DNA from: Chondrus crispus
Lineage: Eukaryota > Rhodophyta > Florideophyceae > Gigartinales > Gigartinaceae
Direction of reading: 5' to 3'
Assembly (NCBI RefSeq): GCF_000350225.1
Contig: NW_005178985.1
Span: 62,001 to 126,000 of the forward strand
Length of the DNA: 64,000 nucleotides
Shown: positions 39,690 through 50,664 of the stretch, piece by piece
Numbering within the stretch: position 1 is the stretch's first letter
How the letters are laid out: every line of letters begins with the position of its first letter
The notes under the pieces: generated by a model
The model's database searches: none
What the model was told of the DNA's origin: nothing
Seen by the model: the letters and a program-made list of their open reading frames with translations, nothing else
Translations under genes and position numbers: made by a program

Positions 39690-40339
39690 CTATTGGGAGA
39701 CGGCATTAATAGGTGACGTCGTCACATCTATTTTCATGCATTCGGTAATTAACGTCTGCCTGCTTCGCGTTGGGTCTCTGTCGTGTTTTGCAGTGAGAAA
39801 CGCGCGCTTTGCGGACCTCAGATACGATAGAGCGTCTGAAACTTGACATTCAGTAGCCAAATTTTCCAGCTCTCCAAACAATTCCGCAATCTCAACGACA
39901 GAGGGGACAGTCCTTCGCTCTCTCGCGTCCTCTGCGCTCCTATCTTCATCACTTGATTGCGTTGTAGTGGTGTTCGTCACACCCTGAACTGACTCAAAAA
40001 CGTCCATGGCATCATTAACAAACGCCTCTACCACACTTTGGTCGGGCTCAATATTTACGCACCGTTCCACATGAGAAATTCGAGCAGCTTAGCCTCTAGA
40101 TTTGGGACCCATACGGCCTGACGGGTCTTCAATTGCAGTGATTTGGGCTTCTTGTTGGCTACGCGGAGTAATTTGGGAGCAGTTGCTCTGATGTTTCGCA
40201 CGGTGCGCCCTGCGATGCCGAACTGCCGCTCAATTGCTTCGGTACAGTGTCCCTTTTCGAGCAGATCTGCAATGTCTAGCTTCTGCGCTATTGTCAGGCG
40301 CTTGCGCGTTGCGTTTTTTATTTCCGGAATCGGATCCAT
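39690..40339 (-). pseudogene. Tigger/pogo transposase remnant (N- and C-terminal parts only)
   Basis: The 5' part (40055-40339) encodes a helix-turn-helix of the CENP-B/pogo type: RKRLTIAQKLDIADLLEKGH, then IERQFGIAGRTVRNI. It then continues, in another frame (39690-40070), into an acidic tail (VVEAFVNDAMDVFESVQG, then SSDEDRSAEDARERR) like the C-terminal end of Tigger proteins. The DDE core of about 250 residues is missing, so this is an internal-deletion derivative. Its own TIRs are not certain; a weak match links about 39665-39680 with about 41150-41166, which would place a Harbinger MITE inside it. Confidence 0.7.
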
Positions 40340-40355
40340 AACGAGGACAAGCTAA

Positions 40356-41122
40356 GAGCATCTCCACCGCGCAGGCAAATTGTGGCCATTTCTAAAATAT
40401 GGCGACTCAGGCTTGAGTTTGGTCTCCACCGCGCAAATCTGCACACAAATCTGTTTCACAAATCGTATGATAAATAGGATTTGTGTCTTGACGGCACACA
40501 TATTTTTTGATTTTGTGGCGCGTCACGTCACACATCCCATTTTTTGGCAACACTCTTCTGCTTGAACGGGCTGATTTTTTGTTACTTTTAGACACCGAAA
40601 CGGCAAGAACGCGGGAAGCCACGGGTACACCTGACCCGCCCAAAACGTCTGAGCATGCCAAATGCGCAGTGGACGGTCTATGCTCGCACTGCACATGCCC
40701 GCATCCACCCGCACGCAGACATTGTGCACGCGTTAACACTCATTTATTATGGGAGTCCGCGGGCGTGGATGGGGCGGCTAACTGAACTCGACCATCTGGC
40801 AAAGGCGTGGGTGGCGACGCGGCCGGGTACGCTTCGGGCGGCGAGGACAAGTCTGGGTGGAAGAGGTCAGCGTCGACGAACTGGACCTCGGCTTTGTGTC
40901 CTGCTGGTCGAGGTGGGGGGCAGCCCAGAAGTCGGGGCGCGGGAAGTCTGGGCGCGGATCGGGGGCGGGTGCAACGCAGTGCGCCGTGGAGACTGCGACG
41001 CAATTTGCGCAACGGCGATTTGTGGTACTTTCGCAAACGGAATGCGCAAAAACGAATGCCCATGTGGGAGCCTGACAAGTGTCCAAATATAGAAACAATT
41101 TGCCTATGCGGTGGAGATGCTC
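40356..41122. mobile_element. PIF/Harbinger-type MITE
   Basis: 767 bp with TIRs of about 28 bp beginning GAGCATCTCCACCGC (left) and its complement at the right end, flanked by TAA at 40353-40355 and 41123-41125. TAA/TTA target duplications and a GAGCATCTCC terminus are typical of the PIF/Harbinger superfamily. It carries no transposase, so it is non-autonomous. Long overlapping open frames inside are a base-composition effect. Confidence 0.82.
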
Positions 41123-41171
41123 TAAGGTCTGTGAACGCTGTCGGCGAATGGAATGGGGCTTAGAGCACCCT

Positions 41172-43900
41172 TAGTGTCTATTCGACGGAAAGTTGTCCTG
41201 AGAAAAGGCATGGGAATGCCTTTTGTAAGGCATACCGAAGGAATTGCTTCCGGAAGCCAAATTCCCTTCTGCATTCACCTTTCCCACTTAAGTAGTGCAC
41301 TAGTCAGTCTCTCAAACGTTGCCGTCCTGGGACAGCCCCAACATCGGTTTGTAACCTGCGCGTTGCCAGGCGAAATGCATAATCACGACAAATCAGCAAA
41401 GTACGGGAGCCCGTCCACTTATCTAAACTTTTTATTAGGCACCGTAGCCATTCTTGACGTGTCGCCAAACTAATGGGCCTGTAGTTCATGTCTTTCGAAG
41501 CAATTGCGCCCTGTTCGAGCATGACAAACGTATATCTCTTTGTGACCAATATGCTTGCAACTGATACAGAGCCATGTAGTCTTTTTTCGACATCCAGCTA
41601 TGGTGTAACGCCCTTGACGCCTTACATTAAGGCGCCGTTTTTTCGACGGTGACACTTTGCTCGGAGTAAGGCAAATACCTGTGCCGAATTTTGGCGTATC
41701 GTAGCAATACCGCCCACCTGGTGAAGATAATATAAGAGGCACGCCTCCCACAAAATCAAACCGATTGTCCACCAGCTGTGTGGCCATCTGAGCCTAGTAA
41801 ATATGAGGCTTGAGAATCAGTCGTCCGCTACACCCAAACTTGTTCACCAACCAGCTGTCAGTTAGAATCATTCCTAATAAAGAGCTGTTGGCTCTAAAAC
41901 TCCATTTTTTCACGTCAATAGATTTTTCCAAGTACAGCGAGTCCTGCTTCACCCGGTTGTGCTGGTCGATGATTCCTGCCACTCGATAATAATCGCTGAC
42001 AACCTCAGGCATAGAGATAGATACCTCCACAGGGCAAGCACCATCCTCATACTGCCTCCATCGAACGCGCTCTTGCCAAACTTTTACAGAAAGACTTCCA
42101 GCGGTCGCAACAAAATGACGTCGATTTCGATCAAGCCAGCACACTGCAGCAACCCCTTTCGTTTCGCCACCGCAGGTGAGCGATGAAATAAGGCAGTGAA
42201 AGTCTCCCTTCTGTGCAAGCTCCTTCTCCCCAAATTAAGTGCTGGGAAATCGTTTAGTGGCTGTCTTTATCATACCAATAAATCGGAGATTTTTTCTCAG
42301 CAGCGTCTCCGCTGCTTCCACGGAAGCAAAATAACTGTCGTCGCATACAATTCCCTCTTTGCCTGACCACGGCTTTGTAAGCTCGACCAATACTTTCGTG
42401 CCATGTCCCATAACTTGTACCTTGCTGATATCTGAGTTTGCATCTCGTACGTTTTTAGACTTCACAAGCTTAATGCCAAGTATTATTCCCGATGATCCGC
42501 ACGCAATGTCCTGCATCTCCAACCCGTACTCTGGCTTTCGATCGAGCTTCACGAAGTGAGGAGAACCTGCATCAATCCACGAACCTGCGATTCCGTACCA
42601 ACGCGATATTGAATCGTCTACACACAGAAAATGGCAGGGACGCACGTACTCTTTTCGATGAGCATTAATTGCATCGACGAACCCTTCACACAACTGCCAT
42701 TGGTTTTCTTCGTCGTAGGTCTCTGAGGCTTCGTCTTGGCGACTAAAGCGAATAGTGGCTTTCAGGGCCTCAAACCGTTCCCTTGAAATCATTCTGCCAA
42801 ATTTGTAGTTAGGGAGATACGATGATATTTCCCCAACCATCCACAATTCTCGGCGGTCCGAAAATTGACACCTCGTCATCATCACCAGCACTCCAAAGTA
42901 GCGTAGGATCTCACCGCAGGTTGTAGTTTTTTGCGCACGTTCAATCAGGCCAACAGTAGTCAGCTGGACGATTATATGGAGATACCGAATGGGAAACATC
43001 CACATAAAGTAGTCAAAAAGCTTCATACTGGCCGGAGCAGTGCCCTGATGAGTAACTGTTTTGTCAGGACCTTTCGCGTGGCATGAGATAGGATTGACCT
43101 CAAGATTAAGCCAAGTTGAGGTAACATCCTCCTTCCAGCGTTGACCATGTGCCACGACATCGGATTCCACAGTTGGGACATTATTGAACCGGGGTGTTGC
43201 GATTGTTTTTGTAACTTCAGTCGAGGTAGGAGCTTCTGTAATTGGCAAATGATGTTCTACCAGGTCGCCGCATGTGTTTGGACTGCCGTCACCGGGGCCT
43301 TGAATGCCTTGCAGTTGAGACAGCTGCTTCTTGTACTAACAATCAAGTGCCCAAAGTGGGTCTTCTGCAGCGTAAAGTGGCTGCCTATCTGGAATAGACG
43401 TTGGTCCAGCCTTCACAGCACCAATACCTAGCTCCAACACTTTCGATTTGGACTTCCCATTAACAGCGTACACAAAAATGCAGCGCACTTTTTTGTAACT
43501 CAGGCCATTCTTTACTTGTTTGTAGCACTTAATTACGCGGCCATCGAGCTTCTTCGTAATGTATCCAGTTCCAAACATGTTCTTTGCCTCGCTCAGCCTG
43601 AAAAGGCGACGAACAGGTGAGTATACATGTGCCCTGGGGCTTTCGCAGGGATCTGAAGGCATTGCTGTCGCACTCTGAAAGTGGTTTCTCCTGCTTCAAA
43701 TTCGAGGACCTGTAGCTCCCAAGCAAATGACATGACGGAGCACGTAAAATGTATAACAGGGAAAGAGGGGTCTCTACGGTACTGTGTTCTACCTAGTAAA
43801 GGTTTCCGGAACGCTTTGGTTCCGGCCAAACCGAGGTTAACGGATGCGCCTTAATTAAGTCAAAATGCCTTAAGAAAGGACAATTGTCGAATAGACACTA
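41172..43900 (-). mobile_element. piggyBac-like DNA transposon
   Basis: About 2.73 kb with TIRs TAGTGTCTATTCGAC at 41172-41186 and its complement at 43886-43900; similarity continues inward for some 45 bp with gaps (TTGTCCT, AAGGCAT). It encloses a piggyBac-family transposase on the minus strand. The usual TTAA target duplication is not seen at the edges, which may reflect decay or a different target choice. Confidence 0.8.
41470..43662 (-). pseudogene. piggyBac transposase (DDE_Tnp_1_7), interrupted
   Basis: One continuous minus-strand reading frame of about 730 codons, interrupted by three in-frame stops (near 43336, 42235 and 41794) and no visible frameshift. Recognised parts: FDYFMWMFPIRYLHIIVQLT (start of the catalytic domain), HFLCVDDSISRWYG with the first catalytic Asp pair, GIVCDDSYFAS with the second, HNRVKQDSLY with the third, and a C-terminal Cys-rich zinc-binding tail (GCRKKTTWLCISCKH, VCHARTGRNCFERH). 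The few stops in one frame suggest a fairly young copy. An intron or stop read-through cannot be excluded, but intron borders are not apparent. Confidence 0.85.
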
Positions 43901-44803
43901 GTGGTTGAGTAAATGAGTAAATTTTTGATTTTTGGAGATAGATTTGGTCACGAGCAGCTCTAGAGTGGAGTGAGTATCTCTAAAAACTTTACTATTTTGA
44001 GTAAATCTATCTCCAAGCAGCCGACCACATGGAGACAGATTTACTCATCTGCGCAAATAGATATGCGAGGAGAATTGCGCCACTTGGAAAAGTTACCAAA
44101 AAATCGCGCCAATTCTATTGGCCCGTTCCTGACTTGGAGGGAGCAATATTATCTGTGCACAGGGAACACACTGTTTTCTGTGCACAGGGAACACCCCCCA
44201 AACCCCCATCCCAAGCTGAATTTACCCGCCACTGCCACTCTCCTGAATTCTTCCTGAGGCCTTCCCTTCTCCCTTTCCTCCTCCTCTCCTCCCCGCCCTT
44301 CCTCCAGGGCATGATGGTGTCATGTGGGGCTTGAGGAGATGGGAACCGGAGACATCCCCTACAGTATATCCGGACAGCACCACCACTACACCCAGATACT
44401 GCAAATAGTAACACGCACAGCAAAGGGGTGAGGTTCATTTGGACAGAGATCACACATATTAGTGTATGTTTCCCTAATAACCGTAGTTTCACTATATAAC
44501 TCACAACTGTATTTAGTGACACTTACATTAATTCCGTTCGACATAATTAGTCACACTGTCAGGGGCCCCCAAAGTAACGGTAAAATTGTGTTTCACTTTA
44601 TCATGGATTTACTGCTGTCAGCAGACGCCTTCAAAAAACAGGTTCACCATCGAAGTGATTTCTATGTTTCACAAATATGGCTTGCAAATTGGGAAACAGC
44701 TGCTTTTCCTCCTACAGCCCGTTTGTGTTACAGGCCATTCCAGTGCGGATCATCGCTTTCCTAGCATATGTCAAGCCCTCTTCGTCCCTCTGTGCGTTAA
44801 CTT
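43901..44803. other. Intergenic between DNA transposons and LTR-element region
   Basis: Contains a short inverted-repeat unit (ATGAGTAAAT near 43912, ATTTACTCAT near 44039, with nested GGAGATAGATTT and its complement), perhaps a tiny MITE of about 135 bp. A pyrimidine-rich stretch lies at 44235-44310. No gene. Confidence 0.4.
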
Positions 44804-45228
44804 TGTAGTATAACACCCCCCAACGGAGAGGGGTGTATACTTAGCTCGACGTAGACCCCGTACGAGGGGCGAGAAGACGGGGAGAACACACAGCTAACGA
44901 GACAGAGAAGCGGGCCCTGGTAGCGTGGTAGAGCGGGACGGTCGGGGACGACCGTACGCGCGGGCCGATCTACGCCTCGATCCCCCGGAGCAGCGCTGGG
45001 TAACGTACCAGCGCCGACGGGCGGAGGCGGATCTAGCTCGCTCGCGTACGCGGCTGTCCCCTACCCACTTTGTCCCGGTTAACGCGCGCGAAGGCGGATC
45101 GCGCTCGTCAGTTAAGCTGGAAGACGGACCTAGGCGGTAGGTCGTGGACAAGTCCGTGCTTGTCCACCTACCCCGCCGCCGGTCGCGCTCGTATTTAATG
45201 TATACAATGCGTCTATCATAATACTACA
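44804..45228. other. LTR-like block with TGTAGTAT / ATACTACA ends
   Basis: 425 bp bounded by short inverted ends TGTAGTAT and ATACTACA, as LTRs have, at the left edge of the GC-rich retroelement region. It could be the far LTR of the minus-strand Ty3/gypsy element or a solo LTR. No second copy is visible in the window to confirm it. Confidence 0.3.
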
Positions 45229-45502
45229 GTACCGGTATGCTGTAGTAACTTACTGTAGCGCGGGTCGTCCCACGCTGTAATGCTATCAGCCGTCGGGGCT
45301 GACAGCACACGTGTGAGACGCGTACTGTGCGCGCGGTGGTACGCGCCTCCTAGACGTGTACGCGTGTGGTCCCGCGTCCTCCGTACACGTGGGGGTACAC
45401 GTGTGCGCGGGTGTGGTTCGTATTGATCTGATCTAAATCTAATCGCGAACCGCCGTTATGCCACACGGCCCCCTCGTCGAGAGTGAACGTCCGCGTTAAC
45501 CC

Positions 45503-47050
45503 TTGAGGAGTGAGAGAGCCATGTTCGACCCGGTCGCTTCCCGAGCCTTGGTCCTGTTCCCCTTTGATCCGGCGTTGTCTTCGGCGCCGTCCACCGATCG
45601 ACCTTGCCGCCCTTACGTCCCCGCCGTACTCTGTGCCCCCTGGTTTTGCATCCTCATCCACCTCTCCTCACCTGCCGCCGCGGGTGTTCCTCGTCGTTGC
45701 CACTCACGCGCTGCTTACCGCGTCGTCGCCCTCATGTCTTCGCTTCCCGAGGCGCGTCCTTTGTCTGGGGGCCCTTCCGTCGGGATCCCCGCGCTTCTGC
45801 CGCTTTCGGGGGCCTCCATGCCCCCGCGTACAGTACCTCCCCCGGGCTCTTCCGGGGACTCCGTCGCGCATCCTTCTCGCGCCGAGAGATTTGTCGCTCC
45901 CGTGGCGCCCGCGCTGCCGCCCTTCCAGAAGAGTCGCGGCCCCTCGAGGTCCACCGGGAGTGTGGAATTTCGTCCCGCATCGTCGGGGGCTGCGCTGCCC
46001 CAAGGGGGCGACGTCGTACGCGGGAAGGTCGGAGAGGTTCCTCCTGACCACATGTCTGACGCACCGCGTATGAGCGCGCCTTACCAGCCGCGCCCCGGGT
46101 CGTATGGAGCATGGGGGAGCTCCCGGCAGCCGGGCCTCCTGCCTCCGAAGACCCGAGGTAATCTCGAAGCGGGGGCGGAGTTGGCCGACGACACCACCCA
46201 GTGGTTTGGCACCGCCCTGGCTCGCTCGATGCCGCTGCCCGTGGAGCGGCTCAGGTTCCCGTGGCGTCGTTACGCCAGAACGGGAATCACCCATGCGGAG
46301 TTGTTATCGCGTGACGTTCTGCGCCCTGACCTCATGCGCGTGCGTCGCATTTACGAGGCAGGTCGCGTGGACGAGACCGGCCTCGTCCTTGCTAGGCTGA
46401 CGGGCAAGGGCGGGGGAGTTCCCTATCAAATCCCCGACGCGATCCCTTGCGACAGGACGATCGAGTACAATTCCGGCGAATTCATCTATGTCGACCGCAT
46501 GGCCGAGCACCTGGTTGGTCGTTTGCCGGGCGCCCCGCGACGGTTCATGCTATCCGAGGTTGAGGAGCTCTACCTGGGTCCCCGTCCTTATGCTTATTCG
46601 AAGGCTCGCGTGGCTCTCCAGAAATCGGCGAGCTCCCTCATGCGCCTCTACTCGGTCGCGGTGTCGCCCCACGATTGTGCGACCTACCGCCACTGCGAGG
46701 AGGATGACGGCCGCGTCTTCAGATCGGCGTCCTTCGAGCAAGGTATCACTCCGAGGGACTTCCCCGAGCTACCGGAAGCTGTGCGGGAGTCCGTTCCGTC
46801 TTTCGGAGTACACGCGTTGCTTCCGTATGCTTTAAAGCATTTTGGTTACGCGTGTGCGGACCCCGATCACCCGGCCCACGCCGAGCTTGTACACAACTTC
46901 GAACGTGAGTGGGCGTGGGCCCTGGGTAACGCGTTCATGGCCGAGGTCCACATCAACCGTCGCGTGTTTTTTCAGCCCACTGGGTCCTCGCGTTGCTTGG
47001 AAGGGTTGCTTTCGACCTCCCCGTGGTACCACTCCACCCCCTGGAAGTGA
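45503..47050 (+). CDS. Long unrecognised ORF in retroelement region
   Basis: Predicted 515 residues (inner Met codons at about residues 77 and 182 are equally possible starts). Residues 1-215 are Pro/Ser/Arg-rich and low complexity. From about 230 the sequence looks globular: TTQWFGTALARSMPLPVERL, then FPWRRYARTGITHAELLSRD, and FEREWAWALGNAFMAEVHIN near the C terminus. I recognise no family. It is GC-rich like the adjoining retroelements and lies on the strand opposite the gypsy gag-pol genes, so it may be an antisense accessory ORF of that element or a gag-like ORF of a third one. Confidence 0.4.
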   Translation: MRSERAMFDPVASRALVLFPFDPALSSAPSTDRPCRPYVPAVLCAPWFCILIHLSSPAAAGVPRRCHSRAAYRVVALMSSLPEARPLSGGPSVGIPALLPLSGASMPPRTVPPPGSSGDSVAHPSRAERFVAPVAPALPPFQKSRGPSRSTGSVEFRPASSGAALPQGGDVVRGKVGEVPPDHMSDAPRMSAPYQPRPGSYGAWGSSRQPGLLPPKTRGNLEAGAELADDTTQWFGTALARSMPLPVERLRFPWRRYARTGITHAELLSRDVLRPDLMRVRRIYEAGRVDETGLVLARLTGKGGGVPYQIPDAIPCDRTIEYNSGEFIYVDRMAEHLVGRLPGAPRRFMLSEVEELYLGPRPYAYSKARVALQKSASSLMRLYSVAVSPHDCATYRHCEEDDGRVFRSASFEQGITPRDFPELPEAVRESVPSFGVHALLPYALKHFGYACADPDHPAHAELVHNFEREWAWALGNAFMAEVHINRRVFFQPTGSSRCLEGLLSTSPWYHSTPWK

Positions 47051-47066
47051 ACTCTAAACACGCGAT

Positions 47067-48041
47067 GTGGGACCTCGTCTCTGTGCTAACCCTTATGCAC
47101 CCTCGTGTCAAGTCTCCGAGCGTACGCATCGCCCGTGGACCGACTACACCACGGGCGAGCGAAGCGCTTTCCTCCTGTACGACCTGCGGTCCGACGCGTT
47201 CGTCGCGAAGCCGGCCTCTCCCCAACCTTCACCGATTACCACGGGGAGAGGGGCCGGTGTGGGCTCCGCACGTCGCAGGGCTCAACGTAAGCGACACCGA
47301 GATGTGAACAGCGATGTCCTGGCCTTTGCGCCGTCGCGCATGATCAATTTCCAGTCACCGGAGGCACCCGGGGTGTCTCCTCAATTTGCGTCGGGGGTTC
47401 CGCCTGTTCCTCCTCTGAGTTTGGCGCGTCAAGACCCTACTCCCCCTTCCGCGACGCCACAGCTCATCTTATCGCCGGGGGACATCTTGGCCATTCCCGG
47501 CCTGGCTCGTGCCCTCGGGACCTCGTCTCGTCGGGTTTGGAAGGTTGACGGGTTGTCGAGCACCCTCGCCAGCTGGTATCTTACGCGCAGCGACGAAGCA
47601 CGCCGAATCAACGCGGAGCGGGAGGTCCACGCGACGGACCTCCGCCGAGCTCAAAGAGCCTTAGACGATTTCCGTGAATCGTCCCGTCGGCAGTCGGAGG
47701 CTCTCGAGCGTGCTCTGGCGGATCGCGACCGATACCGCCGCGAACGAGACGATCTCCGTGTCGCGGCACAACGAAGGGTCGCGACACCCCGTCACACTGG
47801 GGCGTCCGCATCGCGCCCCGCCGTGCGGGATCCTTATGCCCAACCGAGATACGAAACCCTCCGTGCCGAGGGTGGTGGCTTCACTCAGGACGCGTCGGCC
47901 CACATTTGGCGGCGGCACAGCGAGGTTACCACGCCGTCGTTGGAGGAGCTCGGGTCAGAGGTGCCCCGGCACCCGAGCTACTGTCCCCAGCCTTCTCACG
48001 TTTCTGGTCCGGCAGGGGCTACTGATGGCACGAGCCATTAG
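47067..48041 (+). CDS. Second unrecognised ORF with coiled coil, retroelement region
   Basis: Predicted 324 residues, 16 bp after the previous ORF, same strand, different frame. It has a Pro-rich middle (about 100-140) and a strong charged helix around 195-250 (DEARRINAEREVHATDLRRA, then RRQSEALERALADRDRYRRE), likely a coiled coil that could drive assembly. The C-terminal part is disordered and Ser/Pro/His-rich. No named family. The tight spacing suggests the two ORFs belong together. Confidence 0.35.
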   Translation: MGPRLCANPYAPSCQVSERTHRPWTDYTTGERSAFLLYDLRSDAFVAKPASPQPSPITTGRGAGVGSARRRAQRKRHRDVNSDVLAFAPSRMINFQSPEAPGVSPQFASGVPPVPPLSLARQDPTPPSATPQLILSPGDILAIPGLARALGTSSRRVWKVDGLSSTLASWYLTRSDEARRINAEREVHATDLRRAQRALDDFRESSRRQSEALERALADRDRYRRERDDLRVAAQRRVATPRHTGASASRPAVRDPYAQPRYETLRAEGGGFTQDASAHIWRRHSEVTTPSLEELGSEVPRHPSYCPQPSHVSGPAGATDGTSH

Positions 48042-50664
48042 TCGTGCGGCCCTGCTATACCTCGAGGTTCCTTCCTCGACTCGTGCTTTCCCGTAAAATC
48101 GATAGATCCTTTTTCCTTACTTGGCGTCTGTCCGTGATGTCGCTCACCGACGGACCGTCCGACTCTTCCTTCCTCCCCCTTTTTTCTTCTTCGCGTTACG
48201 GCCTTGGCACCCCACCCCGTTCGATGGGGCGAGCGAGGGGTGTGAGGTCGGATATCGAGGGTCCCCTTCACGTCACGTACGCTCCGCCGCCCTCACCTCG
48301 TTTTTCAGTACACAACTGTTGTGTTAAACGAAAAACACGTCAGGGTGCGAAGAGGACCCCCTACGTTTTGCCGAAAATGCGCCCCGTCCCACGTGGGGAT
48401 TTTCCTCCTTCCGCGCGGTCTTCCCTACGCGACTGCCGTACGCGTCGTTGAGGCGCGGTGGCAGGGCGTCGCGGAGACTCGTGGGTGATCGGACCACCCC
48501 GCCTCCGTACGTTTAGTCGTATTGGACCCTCTCGTTCGTGAAAGAGTCGGTCAGCGTGTCCGCGGTTTTGCGGCACTCCTCGAAATTTTACGCGAGCGGG
48601 CTGTCGCAAGATATGGTAGCCATCGCAATTGCTCGATAGTTCAGGGGAGACAGTAGTGCACTTCGCTTCTCGTCTCGCTCGCGTGCCCCATACGAGCGCG
48701 TCCGGGTGTCTCGTTGGGTCGGAGGCAGGGCGAACGTCCCTCCTCCATCTTCTTGACCTTCTTCCTTGTCGGCGAGGGGAGGTAGGACTCCCCTGATATG
48801 TCATCGCGAGAAAAGTGGCATCTGCCCTCCATTTTTTTTTCTATCCACGCCGGCGGCCGGTACATCGTCCGACCGCACCTCGTATCACCACCTCGGCTAC
48901 CGTCCGGACTTACACGGAACCTCCTATCCTCCTCTTTGTTTTGTCCCCTTCCGCCCCTTTCGGCCCTAACTCATCTCGTAGCGCGGTGTATGCGTCTCGT
49001 ACTCCCATGCCCGAATTTGTCGATGAGCGGGGCATGGCGCGGCCACCTCTGCGCATAGTCCCGCCGAATTTTTTCTGCGTCATGGTTTCCTTCCGGTAGA
49101 GGTCTGTTTCAAGATCGCGTCGAATGCGTCGGCGAGCTCACAGAAGTGCTTCATAGTCATCTTGTACGCTCTGCGTCCTGTAAGCGCGTACTTCACACGG
49201 TTGCGCGGGATCAAGTCGAGCCCAGGCGTCGCGAGCTTGCGGAAGATCTTCTTACTGGCGGGTTCGACATCCGCCGGTTCATCGCCGGCTTGGTTTGTGA
49301 GGACGTCGAGGGCCCTTTCCGTACCGCCCTCCGGCACGGTTCTGTCAATCCGCGCGCTCTACGGCGTCGCTGTTCAGCACGACTCGCGGGTCGCGCAGGT
49401 GTCATATATGACACGAAGTATACTTCGTCTGGCGGTAAGCCGCGGCGTTGCATCCTTGCTCCGCGCAGCACCCGGGCGCGGCGCACAATGTTCTTGATCT
49501 CTGTGCATGCGCTCGCGGTAAACAAACGTTAGATAGAAGTTTAGAGGGGGGGTTGGGTTGTGTGCGCGTCGCGAGGGGTCGCGTCCCTGGCGCGCTGGTG
49601 TCACGATCGCGGTCGCTTTGTCGCCCTCACGATTTGTTCCCGTACTGTGCGGGGAGGTGTTCGTGGCGTGAGGCGGACGCCCGCGAGCCCTCCGACTCCG
49701 AGGAAGGAAATCCGGCCGACGTTTCGGGACCCGGAGTCGGGCGCGCGCTCGGTGGTTTGGTAAATTGCGACAGCTTCGTCGTAGGCCCCTTGGGTGGCGC
49801 GAGCGCGACTGTGTCGGCGTATTCGCCTGAGGGAGGAGTCAGGGTCCGCTCCGGTGCCCTCTCAGTGCGGGATGGCTCTTACCCCCGCGAAGGGCAGCTT
49901 GCTCCGCGCGCTGACCTCCGCTGTCCGATTGCGTGTCGTTCCTGTCGACACTTGTCCTGTCGGTCGTATGCGCACGTGCGCACGTGCGTCTTGCACCACT
50001 GTACGTCACCCCTCTTTCTTGATTATTTCCGGAGGCGGCGGCGATTTGGCATACAGTGTCAATCGGACTGTATTTTCCCCATATTTTTGGTACGTTCCCG
50101 CAAATTATTTTGGGTACGTGGTAACGGATTGACTGGAGGGGTAGGGCGGCCCGCGCGGCTTTCTAGTTCTTGTAGGCCCGCCCTTTTTCCATCGGTACCT
50201 CTTTGGTCGTGCGCGGTCGCGAGAGCATGAGTCTCCCTACGCGTAGAGCTCGTCGCGACCGTTCGCGTCATTTCCCGGCTAGGAGGGTTACGTCGCCCTC
50301 CTTCTTCTCGTTGGCAAGTACGCGACACGCTTCGTTACCAGCGGTTAGAGCTGCTTGGTATTTGTGTGTCGCGCAGTGAGCCTGGACTGTCCATACGTAT
50401 TGGCGTCGCTCTTGTTTTCCGATTCGAGCACTCGATCGGCGAGTGTTATAGTGACGCTCTCGCGTATCTTGGGAGATCGTATGCTCTCGTCCGGTACTTG
50501 ATGTTCCAGGGCTTGCCATTTTCGTTGTACAGTCCGTACTGTCTTCGCTTTTCGCGCTTTCGTTGGCCGCCCCGATTGGGTACGTTTGTCCGTTCGTACG
50601 CGTCATCTGTTCCTATCCGCGAAGTGTTAATTACGCGGTGATGAAGCGGTTGGGGGCCGCCTCC
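48042..50664. other. Non-coding part of the LTR-element region
   Basis: GC-rich DNA with a pyrimidine-rich stretch at 48165-48195 that could be the polypurine tract of the minus-strand element. Open frames on both strands overlap and are not supported. Confidence 0.4.

Noticed and set aside
40655-41163. Long open frames inside the Harbinger MITE
   Set aside because: They lie in all frames on both strands, as expected from GC-rich DNA without selection.
48361-50230. Frames of 100-260 codons left of the pol gene of chromovirus 1
   Set aside because: Mutually overlapping, low complexity, no known motif; treated as non-coding element DNA.
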